A stretch of DNA of 64,000 bases from Melastoma dodecandrum. Its lineage: Eukaryota > Streptophyta > Magnoliopsida > Myrtales > Melastomataceae. The stretch's first letter is position 1, and the number at the start of each line of letters is the position of its first letter. Below the pieces are notes generated by a model, which was not told the origin of the DNA, made no database searches, and saw only the letters and a program-made list of their open reading frames with translations. A program made the position numbers and the translations under genes. The stretch is taken from contig JARUPY010000605.1 in the NCBI GenBank assembly GCA_029817715.1, positions 4,340,001 to 4,404,000 of the forward strand, read 5' to 3'. Shown here piece after piece: positions 10,816 to 22,742 of the stretch.

Positions 10816-12651
10816 TGTTAATTATGGTTTTGATGATATACTTAAGCAACGTATTACTTGTGGTCAGCAATGTTGTCTTATAAACTGTATGCTTATCTTT
10901 AGTAATGAGCTTGAGCAAAGAGTTGCTGTGTCAACTAACGTGAGCAGGATGTTGCTACATTACAATATGCTGCTACTGTCTTGCTACGCTTGATCATTAA
11001 ATATTTGGAAATAAATATTTCTTATATTTTGAAATATTTCAGAATATTTTCGATATGTCTTAATACATTGAATTTGGTTTGGAATTTCCAGATCTTCTAG
11101 TTATATAACTTAAAATATGATATTAGCATTCCAAGTTAAGATATGGAAATAAAATATTTTATTATAGAAGTCTCTGATCATCTGCAGCAACGTTACACTG
11201 TAAATAAACGAATTGTAAAAACAATAATCTTGATTATGATTTGATTTTAATAATTGATCTGATAAGGTTATTATTAGGTCAGTTAATTTGCAAAATATGG
11301 AAATAAATCTCACTCGGATGAGATAAATTAATCAAGGGAAGTTACCGTTTGAGGACTTCCGTCTTGGGCGCAGCGACCGTTGAGCACGCATCTGCTCAGA
11401 ACTTCTGTAACTTGGGAAACTAATCAAGGGAATCATCCTAATGAGCCTGGACACCTCCCATGATGATTCCCCCATAAAAATCAGACAAGGTTCTCATATC
11501 AAAGTGCCTTTGTGCGTTTGTGTGGTTGTCCAAAGCCTGTGTGATCTGTGTTAAGCTTTAAGGATCTGTGTGAGCTGTGTGATCGATGGAGAACGGAAGG
11601 TGCTAAGTGATCGTCTGGTTCTTACCTTTCGCAACTGCGTGCAGGAATGGCAAGGGTTGTGTTGCTACCTTGGTCGTCGTGAGAGGGACTGTGTGTAACC
11701 TTCGTCAACGTGCAGCTGGCGAATTGTCTAAGGGAAGCTAAGTGAATACTTGTTATGATTGCAGTAACCAGTTGCTGACCCGTCGGGAAGAAGTCGTTCT
11801 TGTCGTGTCTTTTCGTAGGGATTTCTCGAACCTGTGGAGTTTGAGCAGTTAGACACGTACTTGCGGGTGCGTGCCAGAAGTCTCGTGCTTGTAGGGTAGA
11901 GCAGTTGGGAACACCGCCGAAGTGGAAAGAGGTCTTCCAGAGCACAGGGGTGTTATGCAGAAGTCACGACCTCCTGATATAATGAGACAATAGAGCAGGT
12001 TGCGTGGGAGCCGCCGAGCTAAAAATTCCACCCGAGGCACTGGGTGTGCAGTACAGTGAGTCACGGTTGTGGTAATCGTGCACGCCCGAACTGTATGTAG
12101 GACGGATACCTCGACTTTGCTATGTGAAAAGTCAGGTTCCGCTGTGTGGGGAACCAACCTTTTCTTTTACTTTTCTTTTCTGTTCTAAGTGACTCTCTTT
12201 GTGGTTGCCTCTCTTGTGTTTATAGACATACTCTCATCAAAAGGAGACAAGAGCTTTGTGGAAATCCTCTACTGTGTGATTAAGTGATGAAGCATTCCTC
12301 TACTATGAATAAAAAATGGAATGCTCCCTGAGAAGTCGTGATGTCACTGTAAGGAATAATTTTATAAGGATTTATATGACAACGTTGTCTTTGTGCTTTG
12401 ATAGACAAGTCTACACTAACGCGATAACGTGTTGCGTGATAATCGATTGAGCTACCAACTGCTGAACGTGAGCATCCATCTGTTGGAAACGAAAAGGTAC
12501 CAACCAAATCGTAACGCTTACAACGAAACAAATTTCATAATCTGATAAACACTCTGCTGTGATACAGTACGCTTCCTCTTACACTGGGAAAAGGGCGAAA
12601 AAGTTACAATCACTAATTCACCCCCTCTTAGTGCACTTCAACGATCTAACA
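10816..12651 (+). repeat. Sirevirus 3' LTR
   Basis: It starts TGTTA just after the purine tract and ends TAACA, giving a 5-bp terminal inverted repeat over 1836 bp. The last 50 bases carry the AATTCACCCCCTCTTA block seen near the end of many Sirevirus LTRs. There is no second copy in the window, so the borders rest on these signals alone. Confidence 0.7.
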
Positions 12652-13206
12652 GGAGTTCTCTACTCAGTTTTTAAGCAACCAACGGATTGGATGCTTTCAA
12701 GGAAACTCATAACATCACCTTATCCAAGGAAGACACCCTATTCGGTGGCCTAATATCGAACCTCCAGGTGATTTGTTAGTCATCTTCCCTTTGGGACCCG
12801 TTCGAACTAAGCATCTCAATAATATGAGCTCTCTCATCCAAATTTCTTCCACCCTAAAGACGAGCTCTCTCGTCCAATTTTCCTTTGATTTTGAGGTGAA
12901 TGCTCACTCTACCTCGAACACATCACACAAACGTAGAAAGCTCATATCCAGTTAGTGTTGATTGTCCGTTGGTGCTGTTAATCCAGTGGTCAGTGGTGAG
13001 TGATAGATCCGATGTTGTTCGTCCAGTGGTGAGTGATAGCTCTGTCTTCCAATCTGAGTTTCGAAGTCGTCCACGTTGAACCAAGCAAGCCAAGATAGGT
13101 TGATCTCGTTGCCGGTTTTGTGGGTTATCTGGTGGTGTTTGTTTTGGTGTGAGTGGTCATTTCTTTATTTAAATATTTGGTTTTTGACAAGGCGTGATCG
13201 AAGCCG
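12652..13206. other. Unassigned sequence after the Sirevirus LTR
   Basis: No domain or long frame is recognised. It contains short near-repeats (CCAGTGGTGAGTGATAG twice at 12990-13040). It may be host flank or an old repeat. Confidence 0.4.
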
Positions 13207-13224
13207 TTGCATATAGTTGTAGGA

Positions 13225-13620
13225 ATGTCTGGACATGGAGAAAGTATTTCAAGCAAAAGAAATAAAATCAAAAATAATAGTATCAGTTCAAGTCCACAAG
13301 GCCGAGAAAGGATATGTTATTGTTGTTGTGGATTGGAATGTCCTCTAAAGATTGCACAAAATGCGAAAAACAAAGGAAGTATTTTGGTTGTCCTCGTTTT
13401 AGAGATGCAGATGGTGGGTGTGGGTTCTTTATATGGATGGATAACATTATTGGAAGCGAGTATTCAAAGAGGTCGGCGGGTGTTGTCGAAGATGATTCAT
13501 CTCTGGAAGCAAAATTATTGAAGGCGTAAATAGAGTTGATCAAGGCAGAAGCTAAAATAGAGATCCTTAAGTCTTATGGTAATGGATATATGCTTATGTA
13601 TTGTGATTTAAGTTGTGTAA
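13225..13620 (+). pseudogene. GRF-type zinc-finger protein remnant
   Basis: An ATG at 13225 opens a Ser/Lys-rich N-terminus reaching a Cys-rich stretch (CYCCCG). After a shift into another frame the second half of a GRF zinc finger follows: RKYFGCPRF, then CGFFIWMDN, then a charged tail ending at about 13530. Small plant proteins of this type often occur in repetitive DNA, and GRF fingers bind nucleic acid in better-known proteins. The frame change between the first Cys pair and the rest makes this copy non-functional as read. Confidence 0.5.
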
Positions 13621-13715
13621 TCTTTGTTTTAGTTTTGGGAATGGGTAAACTGTTGTAACCTTTTTTTTTGTTGTGTTTTAAGTTGTGTAATCTTTGTTTT
13701 AGCTTTGGGAATGGT
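13598..13715. repeat. Tandem duplication of about 70 bp
   Basis: The sequence TTTAAGTTGTGTAATCTTTG and its continuation through TTTGGGAATGG occur at about 13607-13642 and again at 13677-13712, nearly identical. The last bases lie just upstream of the Athila fragment. Confidence 0.7.
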
Positions 13716-13839
13716 AATTTGTATTAGCTTTAGCCTACTTGCCTTTTCAGTAAATGAGGATTCACACCATATTGATGTTCTGTAACAAAGTTCCTGAAAC
13801 TGTTTAGGAGCTGCTACATAAGTTCCCGCTCTCCATTTG

Positions 13840-15546
13840 AACTTATGTGTAATGCTAGCGACACAGCCGTAGGAGCTGTCTTGGGGTAGAAAAAGGATAA
13901 ACATTTTCATGCAATCTACTTTGTTAGCAAGACACTAGATTTAGAGCCGGTAAATTACACCACAACAGAGAAAGAAATGCTAGCAATTGTGTTTGCCTTT
14001 GACAAGTTTAGATCGTATCTGATTGGATCTTCAGTTATTGTTCATACTAACCATGCAGCTATATGATACTTAAAACACAAAACCAAGATTAATTCGTTGG
14101 ATGTTATTGTTGTAAGAGTTCAACCTAACTATTGCGGACAAGAAAGGGACTGAGATCCAGGTGGCAGGTCACTTGTCAAGATTAGAAGAGAGAAATGACT
14201 GCACATTCAACAATGATTAATGATTCTTTTCCGAATGAGCAACTACTCACTGTTGATGCAGCTGCACCGTGGTATGCCGACTATGTGAACTACATTGTAG
14301 CGAACGTTCTTCCTCCGGACATCACAGGTCAACAACGCAAGAGGTTTGTATATGAAGTTAAGTTTTATATGTGGGATGAACCACTTCTTTTCAAGAAATG
14401 TGCAGATCAGGTCATTCGACGATGTATCCCTGAAGGGGAAATAATGTCGATTCTTGATCAATGCCATGCAGCTCCAAATGCTGGACACTTCGGCGGTAAC
14501 AAAACTACAACAAAAGTTCTTCAATCAGGTTTCTTCTGGCCCACCCTCTTTAAATATGTACATAATTTTGTTGCCCCTTGTGATCGTTGCCAACGTGTGA
14601 GAAACATTTCTCATCGTGATGAGATGCCTTTACAAAACATATTAGAAGTGGAAATCTTTGATGTGTGGGGAATAAACTTCATGGGTCCCTTTGTTGACTC
14701 TTTTAATAGATACATTTTAGTTGCGGTTGACTATGTATCTAAATGGGTTGATGCGGTTGCATTGCCAACTAATGATGCTCGTGGAGTGTTAAAGTTTCTC
14801 AAATAGATTTTCACACGTTTTGGAGTACTAAGGGCCATTATTAGTGATGGCGGAACACATTTTTGCCATGGAAAATTCACTGCACTCATGAGAAAGTGCG
14901 GAGTCAAGCACAAGATTGCATTACCGTAGCATCCGCAAACGTGTGGCCAAGTGAAAGTGTCAAATAGAGAAATAAAGAGGATCTAGAAAAAACGATGAGT
15001 ACTAACAAGAAAGATTGGTTGATCAAATTGGATGATGCTATGTGGGCATATCGAACATCATTTAGGACCCCAATTGGAACATCGCCATACAAGTTGGTCT
15101 TCGAAAAAGCATGTCATATGTCAGTGGAACTAGAGCATAAAGCGTACTGGGCGAGTCAAAAGCTCAACATGGATTCAATTGCGACAGGAGAACATAGGCT
15201 TATGCAACTGAATGAAATGGAAGAATTTCGTTCAGAAGCTTATGAGAATGCCTGAATCTATAAAGAGAAAACCAAAATGTGGCATGATCGTCGAATTAAA
15301 GATCGCAAATTTTTTCCAGGTCAGCTCGTGCTTTTATTTAACTCACGTCTTAAGTTGTTTCCAGAAAAACTTAAATCCCATTGGTCCGGTCTATTCAAGA
15401 TCACCCATGTATTACCTTACAAAGTTCTCGAGTTGTTGGGAAATGATTATTCAAATAAGTTTAAGGTAAATGCTAGCCGAGTGAAGCCCTACTTAGGTGG
15501 TATTGTTAACCGGGACCCAATGACACTAATGATGGAAGACACCTAA
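13840..15546 (+). pseudogene. Athila pol: RNase H end and integrase, broken
   Basis: RNase H is represented by NASDTAVGAVLG, YTTTEKEMLAIVFAFDKFRS and LIGSSVIVHTNHAA at about 13850-14070. Integrase follows: an HHCC zinc region ([14 protein letters not shown] then CDRCQRVRN), the catalytic core ([17 protein letters not shown], a degraded HPQTCGQ) and the C-terminal LKSHWSGLFKITHV and VNASRVKPYL block ending at a TAA at 15544. Stops at about 14060, 14804, 14927 and 15253 break the frame. Confidence 0.88.
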
Positions 15547-15681
15547 CCGCAGTCAAGCGTCAAGCCGACGACGTTAAAATCGAGCGCTTATTGGGAGTCA
15601 ACCCAATATTTCATTTCAATTTATGCGGTTTTTGTTATTTTTATTTTACCGTTTTCATGCACGTAATAAGTGGTGGACAGA

Positions 15682-15845
15682 AGGTTTCGTGCAGCCACAC
15701 GACACATTTGTGTGGCCACACGAACTGTTGCTCCCACCACAGAAGGTTTCGTATGGCTACAACCCACTGTTGTGTGGCCACACGGGCGACAGCCCAACGG
15801 AAGGTTCTGTGCGGCCACACCACAGTTTTGTGTGGCCGCACGACT
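15682..15845. repeat. Three tandem copies of a unit built on a TGTGGCCACA palindrome
   Basis: Units of about 55-60 bases start at the GAAGGTT motif (about 15681, 15741 and 15798). Each carries a GTGTGGCC(A/G)CACG palindrome, preceded by a variant of GGTTTCGTG. Two more diverged units lie inside the LTR at 17944-18045. Confidence 0.75.
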
Positions 15846-16043
15846 TTAAAAAAAAGTTAATTAAAAGAATAATAAAAACCAAAATCGAATTTGTTCCTTC
15901 CTTCGTCTTCTTTTAGGATCTTTACTTTTGTTTTGCTTTTATCCTAGGGAAAAAGGAAGAACTCCCATACGCCCACCTACGCTAGCCGTCCTCCAAAACG
16001 CTCACCCATCTCCTGTGGTACACCGCCCTGGCTAATTACGGAA

Positions 16044-16388
16044 GTGCCCAACCGATTCCATCCTCCAAGGCCGCTTAATGGCGCGACCATGAACATGATG
16101 TCCGGATATTTTGATCATGAACATGACGATGATGAAGGTAATATGTCCCGACCTGCACAACAACATATCTCTAACCCTTCTAGTTTTGCAGCGTCTTCGT
16201 CTATAAGAAGCACCAAATTCGCCGACCAATGGCATGAAATGGAAAAATTCATGCATTATGAAGTAGAGTGCAATCGACGGTTCACGGCGGCTTTACATGT
16301 GGACATCACTGATCTTGAAAACCTTTTTGCTCATACCCCATCCAACAATGAGGACGACATGAATGAGGAATCAAAAGATGATGAATAA
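16044..16388 (+). CDS. Small acidic ORF in the Athila 3' region
   Basis: A 114-codon open frame with an ATG at 16044 and an Asp/Glu-rich C-terminus. It contains no recognised domain, transmembrane segment or signal peptide. It sits between pol and the polypurine tract, where Athila elements often hold poorly conserved ORFs. It may be a chance open frame or the end of an old extra ORF. Confidence 0.35.
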   Translation: MPNRFHPPRPLNGATMNMMSGYFDHEHDDDEGNMSRPAQQHISNPSSFAASSSIRSTKFADQWHEMEKFMHYEVECNRRFTAALHVDITDLENLFAHTPSNNEDDMNEESKDDE

Positions 16389-16481
16389 GGCGCGTGTCAT
16401 TTCCCTTTTTCATTTTGTTTCTTTTATTTTTCTTATTTCTTTTATCATCGGGACGATTCTTCATTTAGGTTTGGGGGGATT

Positions 16482-18925
16482 TGCATTTGTATTTGCATTT
16501 GCATTTTTTTTAGGTAAGATTAGTTGAATGCATGAGATTAGATTTGCATTGTCAATCTAGGGAGTCAGAGTTGGTATAATTGTGTTCATTGATGTGATTA
16601 ATCGGTTACGCTTCTAGATGTGGGAGGATGAGAATCTGAACTCTGACTTGTATGAGGTGATATTGTGTTCATATCCAAAGCTAGGGGAGAAATTGTTTTT
16701 ATGGCTGAAACGAGTCCAGATCTCTTAAAGCACATAGAGATTAGGGAGGAGTAGAGCCACCAAGATAAATTTGTGAAGTGAACCTTTAGGTGGAATAAAA
16801 AAAAAATCTTGCCAAGGCTCTGAATACCAATGTTCAGGCGAAAAAAAAAGAAGAAAGAAAGTATGAAAAATCAATAAAATGCTTGAATAAGTACTTGTGG
16901 TGTGAGTCGTGATAATGGTGGCTTGAGTTATTAGATCCTAGGGGTGCTTTATCATCTAATGCCTTGGATCGACTGGTTCGAGATTCATTGGTCGAAAGCT
17001 CGTTACATGAGTCGCCATTATTACCGATAAGACATTTAGAGTAGAGCAAGAGAAAAAAAAAGAAAAGAAGAAAAAAAGTTGAGAATTTGTGATATGTCGT
17101 GATACGTAGTGCAAGCAGATTGAGGTGTTAGGGTGGTTTTGCAAATCAACTTTCTGAAATGTGTTATTTGAGTGATGGACTTGTTTCAAGCTGAAAATGT
17201 GGTTATTGAAAATGTTTTCAAGAAAAGATGGTGGAGGGTAGGAACATGAGTTTGTCGAGACACGAGTTTAGTAAGGACATGAATCTAACTATGCTGGTTG
17301 TGTGTAGCTAATATCTGAGAACAATGAGTTTCATAAATAACTCTGACGACCTTGGCTTTATTTGGTTTAGAAGTATTTTTCTTTCTATTTTGCTTGGAAC
17401 TAGCAAAAGTTAGGTTGGTGGTGTGTTAACTCTAAGAAATTAGAGTTATGTGTCTTATTCATAAGCCTAATTAGTGTTAGACATCCCATATTTGTAGACA
17501 CTTTTGATAAGTTTGCATGTTATTTTCGTTTGGTCATGTTGCATGGATACTTTCGGATTTCATGATTTTCAATGCACATGAAGCAGAAATCATATTTAAT
17601 GAGAAATCTTGATAGAGGAAGGCAAGGCCTTTTAGTGAGGAAGTTGCAGAAACACGACAGGCGAAGGCTTGAGGGCGAAATAGCTACCAAGCGACAAAGG
17701 TAACCAGGCGACACTAATAGACAAGCGACAAAGGTCACCAGGCGACACAAATAGACGGAGCGACAATCAACTGAGTGAACGAAGAAACCTCTACCGGTAA
17801 AGGTTAAGGGCGATAAGGTTGAGCGGTGGTTGTCATGGAAAGATATGTGAGATCTCAGGAGTATGGAAGGAAATAATTGCCTAGAGTATAAAAAAGGAAA
17901 AGAGAAATTCTACGAGAGGGAAGATGATGGACATGAAGAGTTGTGTTGCCACATGAGGATTTGGTGTGGCCACACAAGCGTAACAGAATAGGACAGAAAG
18001 GTTCGTGTGGCCACAGGAGGATCTGGTTTGGCCACACGAGGCGAGATGATCTTTTTAGATTATTTCCTAAAATCTTGGGTGTTTAGGGAAGATTTAAAAG
18101 GGTTTAAATCGTGAGCATGAGGAGAACAGAGGCTACAAGGCGACGGCTAAAGGAGAGAGATCGGAGAAGATGATGGATATTTTCTTTTCTTCTCTTTTCT
18201 TGATTTGCTTGTCGACTAGTACGTGGAACTAAATCTTTTATCTAGGACGGTGATGAACCGACTCGTGTAGTTGATTGTCTAAACTCTTTTCGGAATCAAT
18301 TCGTGAAGTTTCACGTTTGTTTATGTTCTCTTGTGCTTAATGCTTGCATATTGGGTTGATCGCCGATTTGTTTGATTTCTTATCCTTTAGTGGACTCGAG
18401 AGAGGGACTTAGGATTAGAAGAGGGAGAATATAACCTAGGGTAAGCTTGAGAGATCAGATTAACTCAGAGGAGTATAGAGATATACGCTCGTAGGTAACC
18501 AAGACAACAATTGGCACATAAATGGTTATAGTTGTTCGTACATCACTATGGAGATATAGGTTTACGAATAATTTATAATTCACCATTACAAACTCGAGAA
18601 AGGTCTAACGAACTATAAGAATTGTGGTTAGTAAACGTGAAACCGAGGGAATTGAGGAAGAGAGAGTACAGATAGTTCACGAACGATAGGAGATTCATAG
18701 TCCTGGGTTTTTCATCCATTGATTTATTATATACTTGCTTTTATTTAGTTACTATTTTCATTCTTACATTAAATCTTCTATCAATTAAAACTCTACTGGC
18801 TAGATTGAGACTTGTTAAGTTGATAATCGATAAAATATTATGAACAATCTCCGTGGGAACGACTTTTACTCATTACTTTATTACTTGTGCGACCCGTATA
18901 CTTGCGTGTGCGTTTTATGCGAACA
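16482..18925 (+). repeat. Putative Athila 3' LTR
   Basis: It starts TGCATTTG directly after the purine run and ends at GCGAACA (18925) after a TACTTGCGTGTGCG tail, which looks like an Athila LTR end. The length of about 2.4 kb is long but possible for this lineage. No second copy exists in the window, so both borders are tentative. It contains no open frame of note. Confidence 0.5.
17944..18045. repeat. Two diverged copies of the TGTGGCCACA palindrome unit in the LTR
   Basis: GGTGTGGCCACACAAG and CGTGTGGCCACAGGAGG with the same GGTTCGTG lead-in as the array at 15682-15845. Confidence 0.65.
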
Positions 18926-20628
18926 ACTACTTGGTATAAATCCAGGATGTGAAGCATGCTACTATATTGCTTTAAAATTGTTCGTGGAGAATTAGGAGTA
19001 GTCATCCATAATACACCTTCGTGGATATCATCCGTTTTTTTTTTTGGTTAATGAAACAAAGATATCTAAAACAAGTGAATCATGTGAGTGCCGCTCTGAT
19101 CACATTTTCAGCTGATTTATTGTTTTTTAATCCTTAATCTTCAGACAGAGGAATTTGAAAATGATAAAGTAATTGGAACTGTCTTGAGTTCTCTTTCTGA
19201 AGCTCCAAGGTTACCAGGTGGAATGGGGAGCAATTGTCAGACGTTGCACGAGATTAGATATTCAGGGAGGCCGCATGATTACATCTGTTTTGGCTCCTCA
19301 AAGGGGAATGCCATGGGAAGAAACTCCAAGACTCGCTTTTAGCCCACTTATCTCATTATGATCATCTTTTGGCTTTTCTGGACCGCCTGACTGATTTAGC
19401 TAGGTTCAGAACACTCGAGATAAATCTACGGTCGTGTTCGCTTCTCCACCTGCCCGATCTTGTCAAAAGCTTTTCACGTTCTTGGCTCGAGAATCTATTA
19501 TTTGATTTGAATGACTTCTTGGGCGATATGAGAAGAGACATCTTAGTCCTCCTGACCAGAGGCAGCTCTGAATTTCTACCTGGGAAAGACTTCAGCGGTG
19601 TTAGAAACAGTTCCCGATTTAAAGGACACCCTTCCCAACATCGAGAAGGGCGTGGAGGTTCTCTTTTCTCTGTTTCCATCATCTCAGTTAAGGGCTGCTG
19701 AAGAAAAAGACAATCCAAGTTGCACGGAAGAATGTTCTACGGCAGTGAGGTGCTTTAAGAAGGTCCCAATGGATTGGCTGTTGAACTTTCTGCTGGTACA
19801 TTTTGGTCCTCGATAGCTGTTATGGGCATCTCTTTCTCCGAATTTAGGAGGCCATTCCGTTTACGGATTATGATTCTAGTCCGTTTTTCTCTTCGTTACC
19901 AGCTTGACAAGAACCTAAGGAAGGTTGTTATGAAAGCAAAAACTAGTGAGGACTTCCACTCCATCTTTGACTGAGTTCGCGAAGCTGAAAGCATATCTAC
20001 TGAACTCCCCCCTGGTGGTTTCTGTTTCCTCATCTCAAAACCGTCATTTGGAATGTCCTAATCGATTGCGGCACTGCAATGTGCCGAAGGAAAGGTTAAG
20101 AGGCAGTGGTTTGCCAATGCTGTAGAAATCAACTGCCTATCAAAGTATCCGTTTTTGGTTCTTTTTAGCTTCCATTGTTCGTGTGAAGGATGTCAGATTC
20201 CGATCATTGCAGGTCATTGGAGTTGTTGGCTTGCTGTCAGGGAAGTTGCTGCAAGTACATGCCCATCTTGATGCTAAGAACAGAGGAGCGTCCTTTGTGA
20301 CCTGCCTGTTACGCTCACCTCTCGTCGCTTCCCTAAAACGGGGACAAGCATACCTTAACTAGAGCGACTATCACAGAGGGAGGTCAACTCATCCGGGACA
20401 AGCAGGTTAGGCTTGCGAACATGGCCGCGAGCTCAACTACGTGAAACTTGTTTTTAGTATACGAAGTATCAATAACTTAGGTTGTAACTTGTAATAAACC
20501 CAGTCATGGGCCACAAGGAATTTTGTTATTCAAACCTGTCATTTTCCTGCCATTTTCTTTTTTATATAATCGAGTTTTTGGGATTTTACTTTGTGTGGAA
20601 ATAAAGGGGCAAGCGTAATAGTAGTGAT
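18926..20628. other. Unassigned region with coding-like fragments
   Basis: No family is recognised. Between about 19140 and 20300 several short frames on + look protein-like (for example AFLDRLTDLARFRTL at 19372 and VPMDWLLNFLLVHF near 19767) but shift frame repeatedly. This suggests an old processed or fragmented pseudogene. 20420-20628 is AT-rich with no signal. Confidence 0.35.
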
Positions 20629-20760
20629 TTTTAAAAGGCCGCTTTATCAAATATATCCCCAAGTTACAAAAGTTTTCAAATCTATCCTCAAGTTTAGAAA
20701 ATATCTCTCTATGTCCTAAACTTTGACCCAGTTTTCAAACATATCCATCAGAATCCCAAA
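20629..20760 (+). repeat. Left inverted repeat flanking the pararetrovirus
   Basis: Degenerate units of about 30 bases of the type CAAATATATCCCCAAGTT repeat about four times. Read on the other strand, the sequence at 29130-29270 aligns with this arm: both have TTTTTAAAAGGC, TATCAAATAT(A/G)TCC, TATCCTCAAGTTTA-like and TATCTCT...ACTTTCGACC-like blocks in the same order. Repeats of this kind occur as MITE-like elements in plant DNA. Confidence 0.65.
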
Positions 20761-20774
20761 GTAAGATTTTCTGA

Positions 20775-22742
20775 ATGGCTGGAGAAGGAAAATCTTCGGG
20801 AAATCCTTCTGGGACTCTATCGCGGTTGGAGTTCGTTCCAGAGGCTAGATTGTCCCCCTTTGGAGTTAGCAAGAGTATAAATGATATTTTAACTCATCTA
20901 ACCATTCAGGGGAGCAATGAAAGTCTAGAAAGCCGAAACCAAATGGCAAAAGAAGTAGGCTCCATTGTAAACACAATGTTAGACGCTCTGGAAAGAGAAA
21001 GAGGTTTAAAAAGGCCTGAAGCCGAGGCAACCTCTAGATTGGAAAGTACCACGGGAAAACCAGTCGAAAGATTGAATCTGGGAGGAAGAAATTCCAAACA
21101 GAATCAAGGCAAGAGTGTGGATGAGATGTATAAGGAGTCAGTGGCTCCTTTCATTTTAGACTCACAAAGGCGAAGTGCAAACTTGAACTCCCAGAGTGGG
21201 GAGTTGGCAAAAGACCTAAGAAAAGCCTTAGGTCTGGCAGAAGATACGCCAGTTCATTTAGACAATAGAACGTTTAACGAACTGGTAACTGCGAAAAAGG
21301 AAATTTACAGGCCTGATTATCCTCATCGGACTAAACAAGAGTTTGTCCCAATGGATAATATTTTAAAGCCGATAATTACCCCTGGTGCTTTTCTAGACAT
21401 TGATTGTGAGAAGCACGTATATGAAAAGATAGATGAGTGGTTATCACTTATTCGGATGACGGCGTCTGCAGGAGGAGTACCTCCTGGAGCAGTCTACGAA
21501 TTATGTGTAGCAGCCCTCATGGGTACAGCGCAAAAATATTGGAAAACCTTAGTGGCGCATACAGACATTAAGGAAAAGATAGATCAGGCGCTGACGGTTG
21601 ATGGAGTATTGGCAATAATTGCTGATGCCCTGAAACGTGAGTTCTGTGGTTTCTCATTATCCACTGAGACTGTGGAGAAGGAGCAGTCATTGACCGCTCT
21701 AGTCAAACTACAGATCTGTGATATTTGCTGGTTTGATAGCTACGTATGAGAATTCCAGAAGTATTATTACAATCTGGATGTAGTATCACAACAGTTCATA
21801 TTAGGAACCTTTTTTGCAAAACTTCCTGAACCTTGGCCGGAAGTGGCGCAAAAAGCCTATGAATTACTTCTGAGTGAGGAAAAGATTGTCTCTGGACTTG
21901 GAGGAAAAATTCAGGCGGTTAAGTACGCAATGCGCAAAGCATGTACTGAGCTCCAAGTAAAGGAGGCAGCTAAGAAGCTGCCATATTTGAACAAGAGCTG
22001 TTGTTCTCAGATAGAGTATGTGCCTGGAAGGTATGGATGCGATACTCGCAGTACTCCAGGAGACTCTTTGAAGAGAAGAAACTTTCCACGAAAGAGAAAG
22101 TTTGTTGGGTACAACAAAAGGAAAGTTTGGCCCAAAAAGGACTTCCAGCGTAAGCAAAAGGGAGGCCCTGCTTACAAACCAAGAAGGTTTGTGAGGAGAA
22201 GGGATAACCTGAAGGATAAAGATAGGATCGTTGCCTTCAAAAGAAAGCATGGCAGAGAGCCTAAATGTCCTAAAGGGAAACCTTTGAGCAGTTGCAATTG
22301 CTGCTGGTTTTGTGGTTCAAAAGACCACAAGGCGGATAGTTGTCCAAAGAAGAACCAAAGGAGAGAAAGACTCCGGATGGTCTTTCTGGATGACAGGAGT
22401 CATGAGGAAGAAATCCTTGCTTATGAACCAATAGATGAGCAAGAAATTTCCGACTTAGACTCGGAAGTAGAGTCGATTTATGAGATAGTGTCAGATTATG
22501 ATACAGACTCAGAAGATGACTCTGATATCTGGAAAATGCATCTGTTCATGATGAGAGCAGAGCAAGACGGAGATGGTGATGAGATGGTTCCGTTAGAAGC
22601 ATCGAATCAGGTACTGGAAGAAACCCACCAGTACGAGGATCCATCCCAGTCAGTCCTGGAATGGAGGTTGCCCAATGTTAATGTGAGGGAAGTCTATAAC
22701 ATATCGAGATTCAATTTTAGATCGATAATAGACATCTCATAA
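20775..22742 (+). pseudogene. Pararetrovirus ORF I, capsid-like part
   Basis: The ATG at 20775 is the first in frame after the left repeat. The N-terminal 200 residues are Ser/Gly/Arg-rich and helical. The middle (about 210-330) is capsid-like. Next come a very basic region (residues about 430-490), a CCHC zinc knuckle C-x2-C-x4-H-x4-C at codons 510-523, and an acidic tail. Basic region, knuckle and acidic tail together are typical of caulimovirid capsid proteins, which package the genome. One in-frame TGA at 21747 interrupts the middle, and a TAA at 22740-22742 ends it. The same frame then continues directly into the movement-protein domain, so the two were probably a single polyprotein. Confidence 0.8.

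Larger units (their letters stand above)
6755..12651 (+). mobile_element. Sirevirus-type Ty1/copia retrotransposon, 5'-truncated
   Basis: Order on +: end of integrase, RT, RNase H, an additional ORF, a purine-rich tract, then a long 3' LTR. The extra ORF after pol, the GTCATCATCA/purine tract just before the LTR, and an LTR that ends with an AATTCACCCCC...TAACA pattern are characteristic of Sireviruses. Gag, protease, most of integrase and the 5' LTR are missing, so no target duplication can be checked. Confidence 0.8.
13740..18925 (+). mobile_element. Athila-type Ty3/gypsy element, 5'-truncated
   Basis: The order is RNase H, integrase, a 3' region with a small ORF and repeated palindromic motifs, a polypurine tract (GGTTTGGGGGGAT at about 16468-16480) and a long putative 3' LTR. 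The integrase and post-pol layout resemble Athila. Everything upstream of RNase H is missing. Confidence 0.75.

Noticed and set aside
11622..12157. Minus-strand ORFs in the Sirevirus LTR
   Set aside because: GC-rich LTR sequence with no domain; open by composition.
15593..15916. Overlapping ORFs on both strands
   Set aside because: They come from the repeated TGTGGCCACA palindrome array, open in several frames by repetition.
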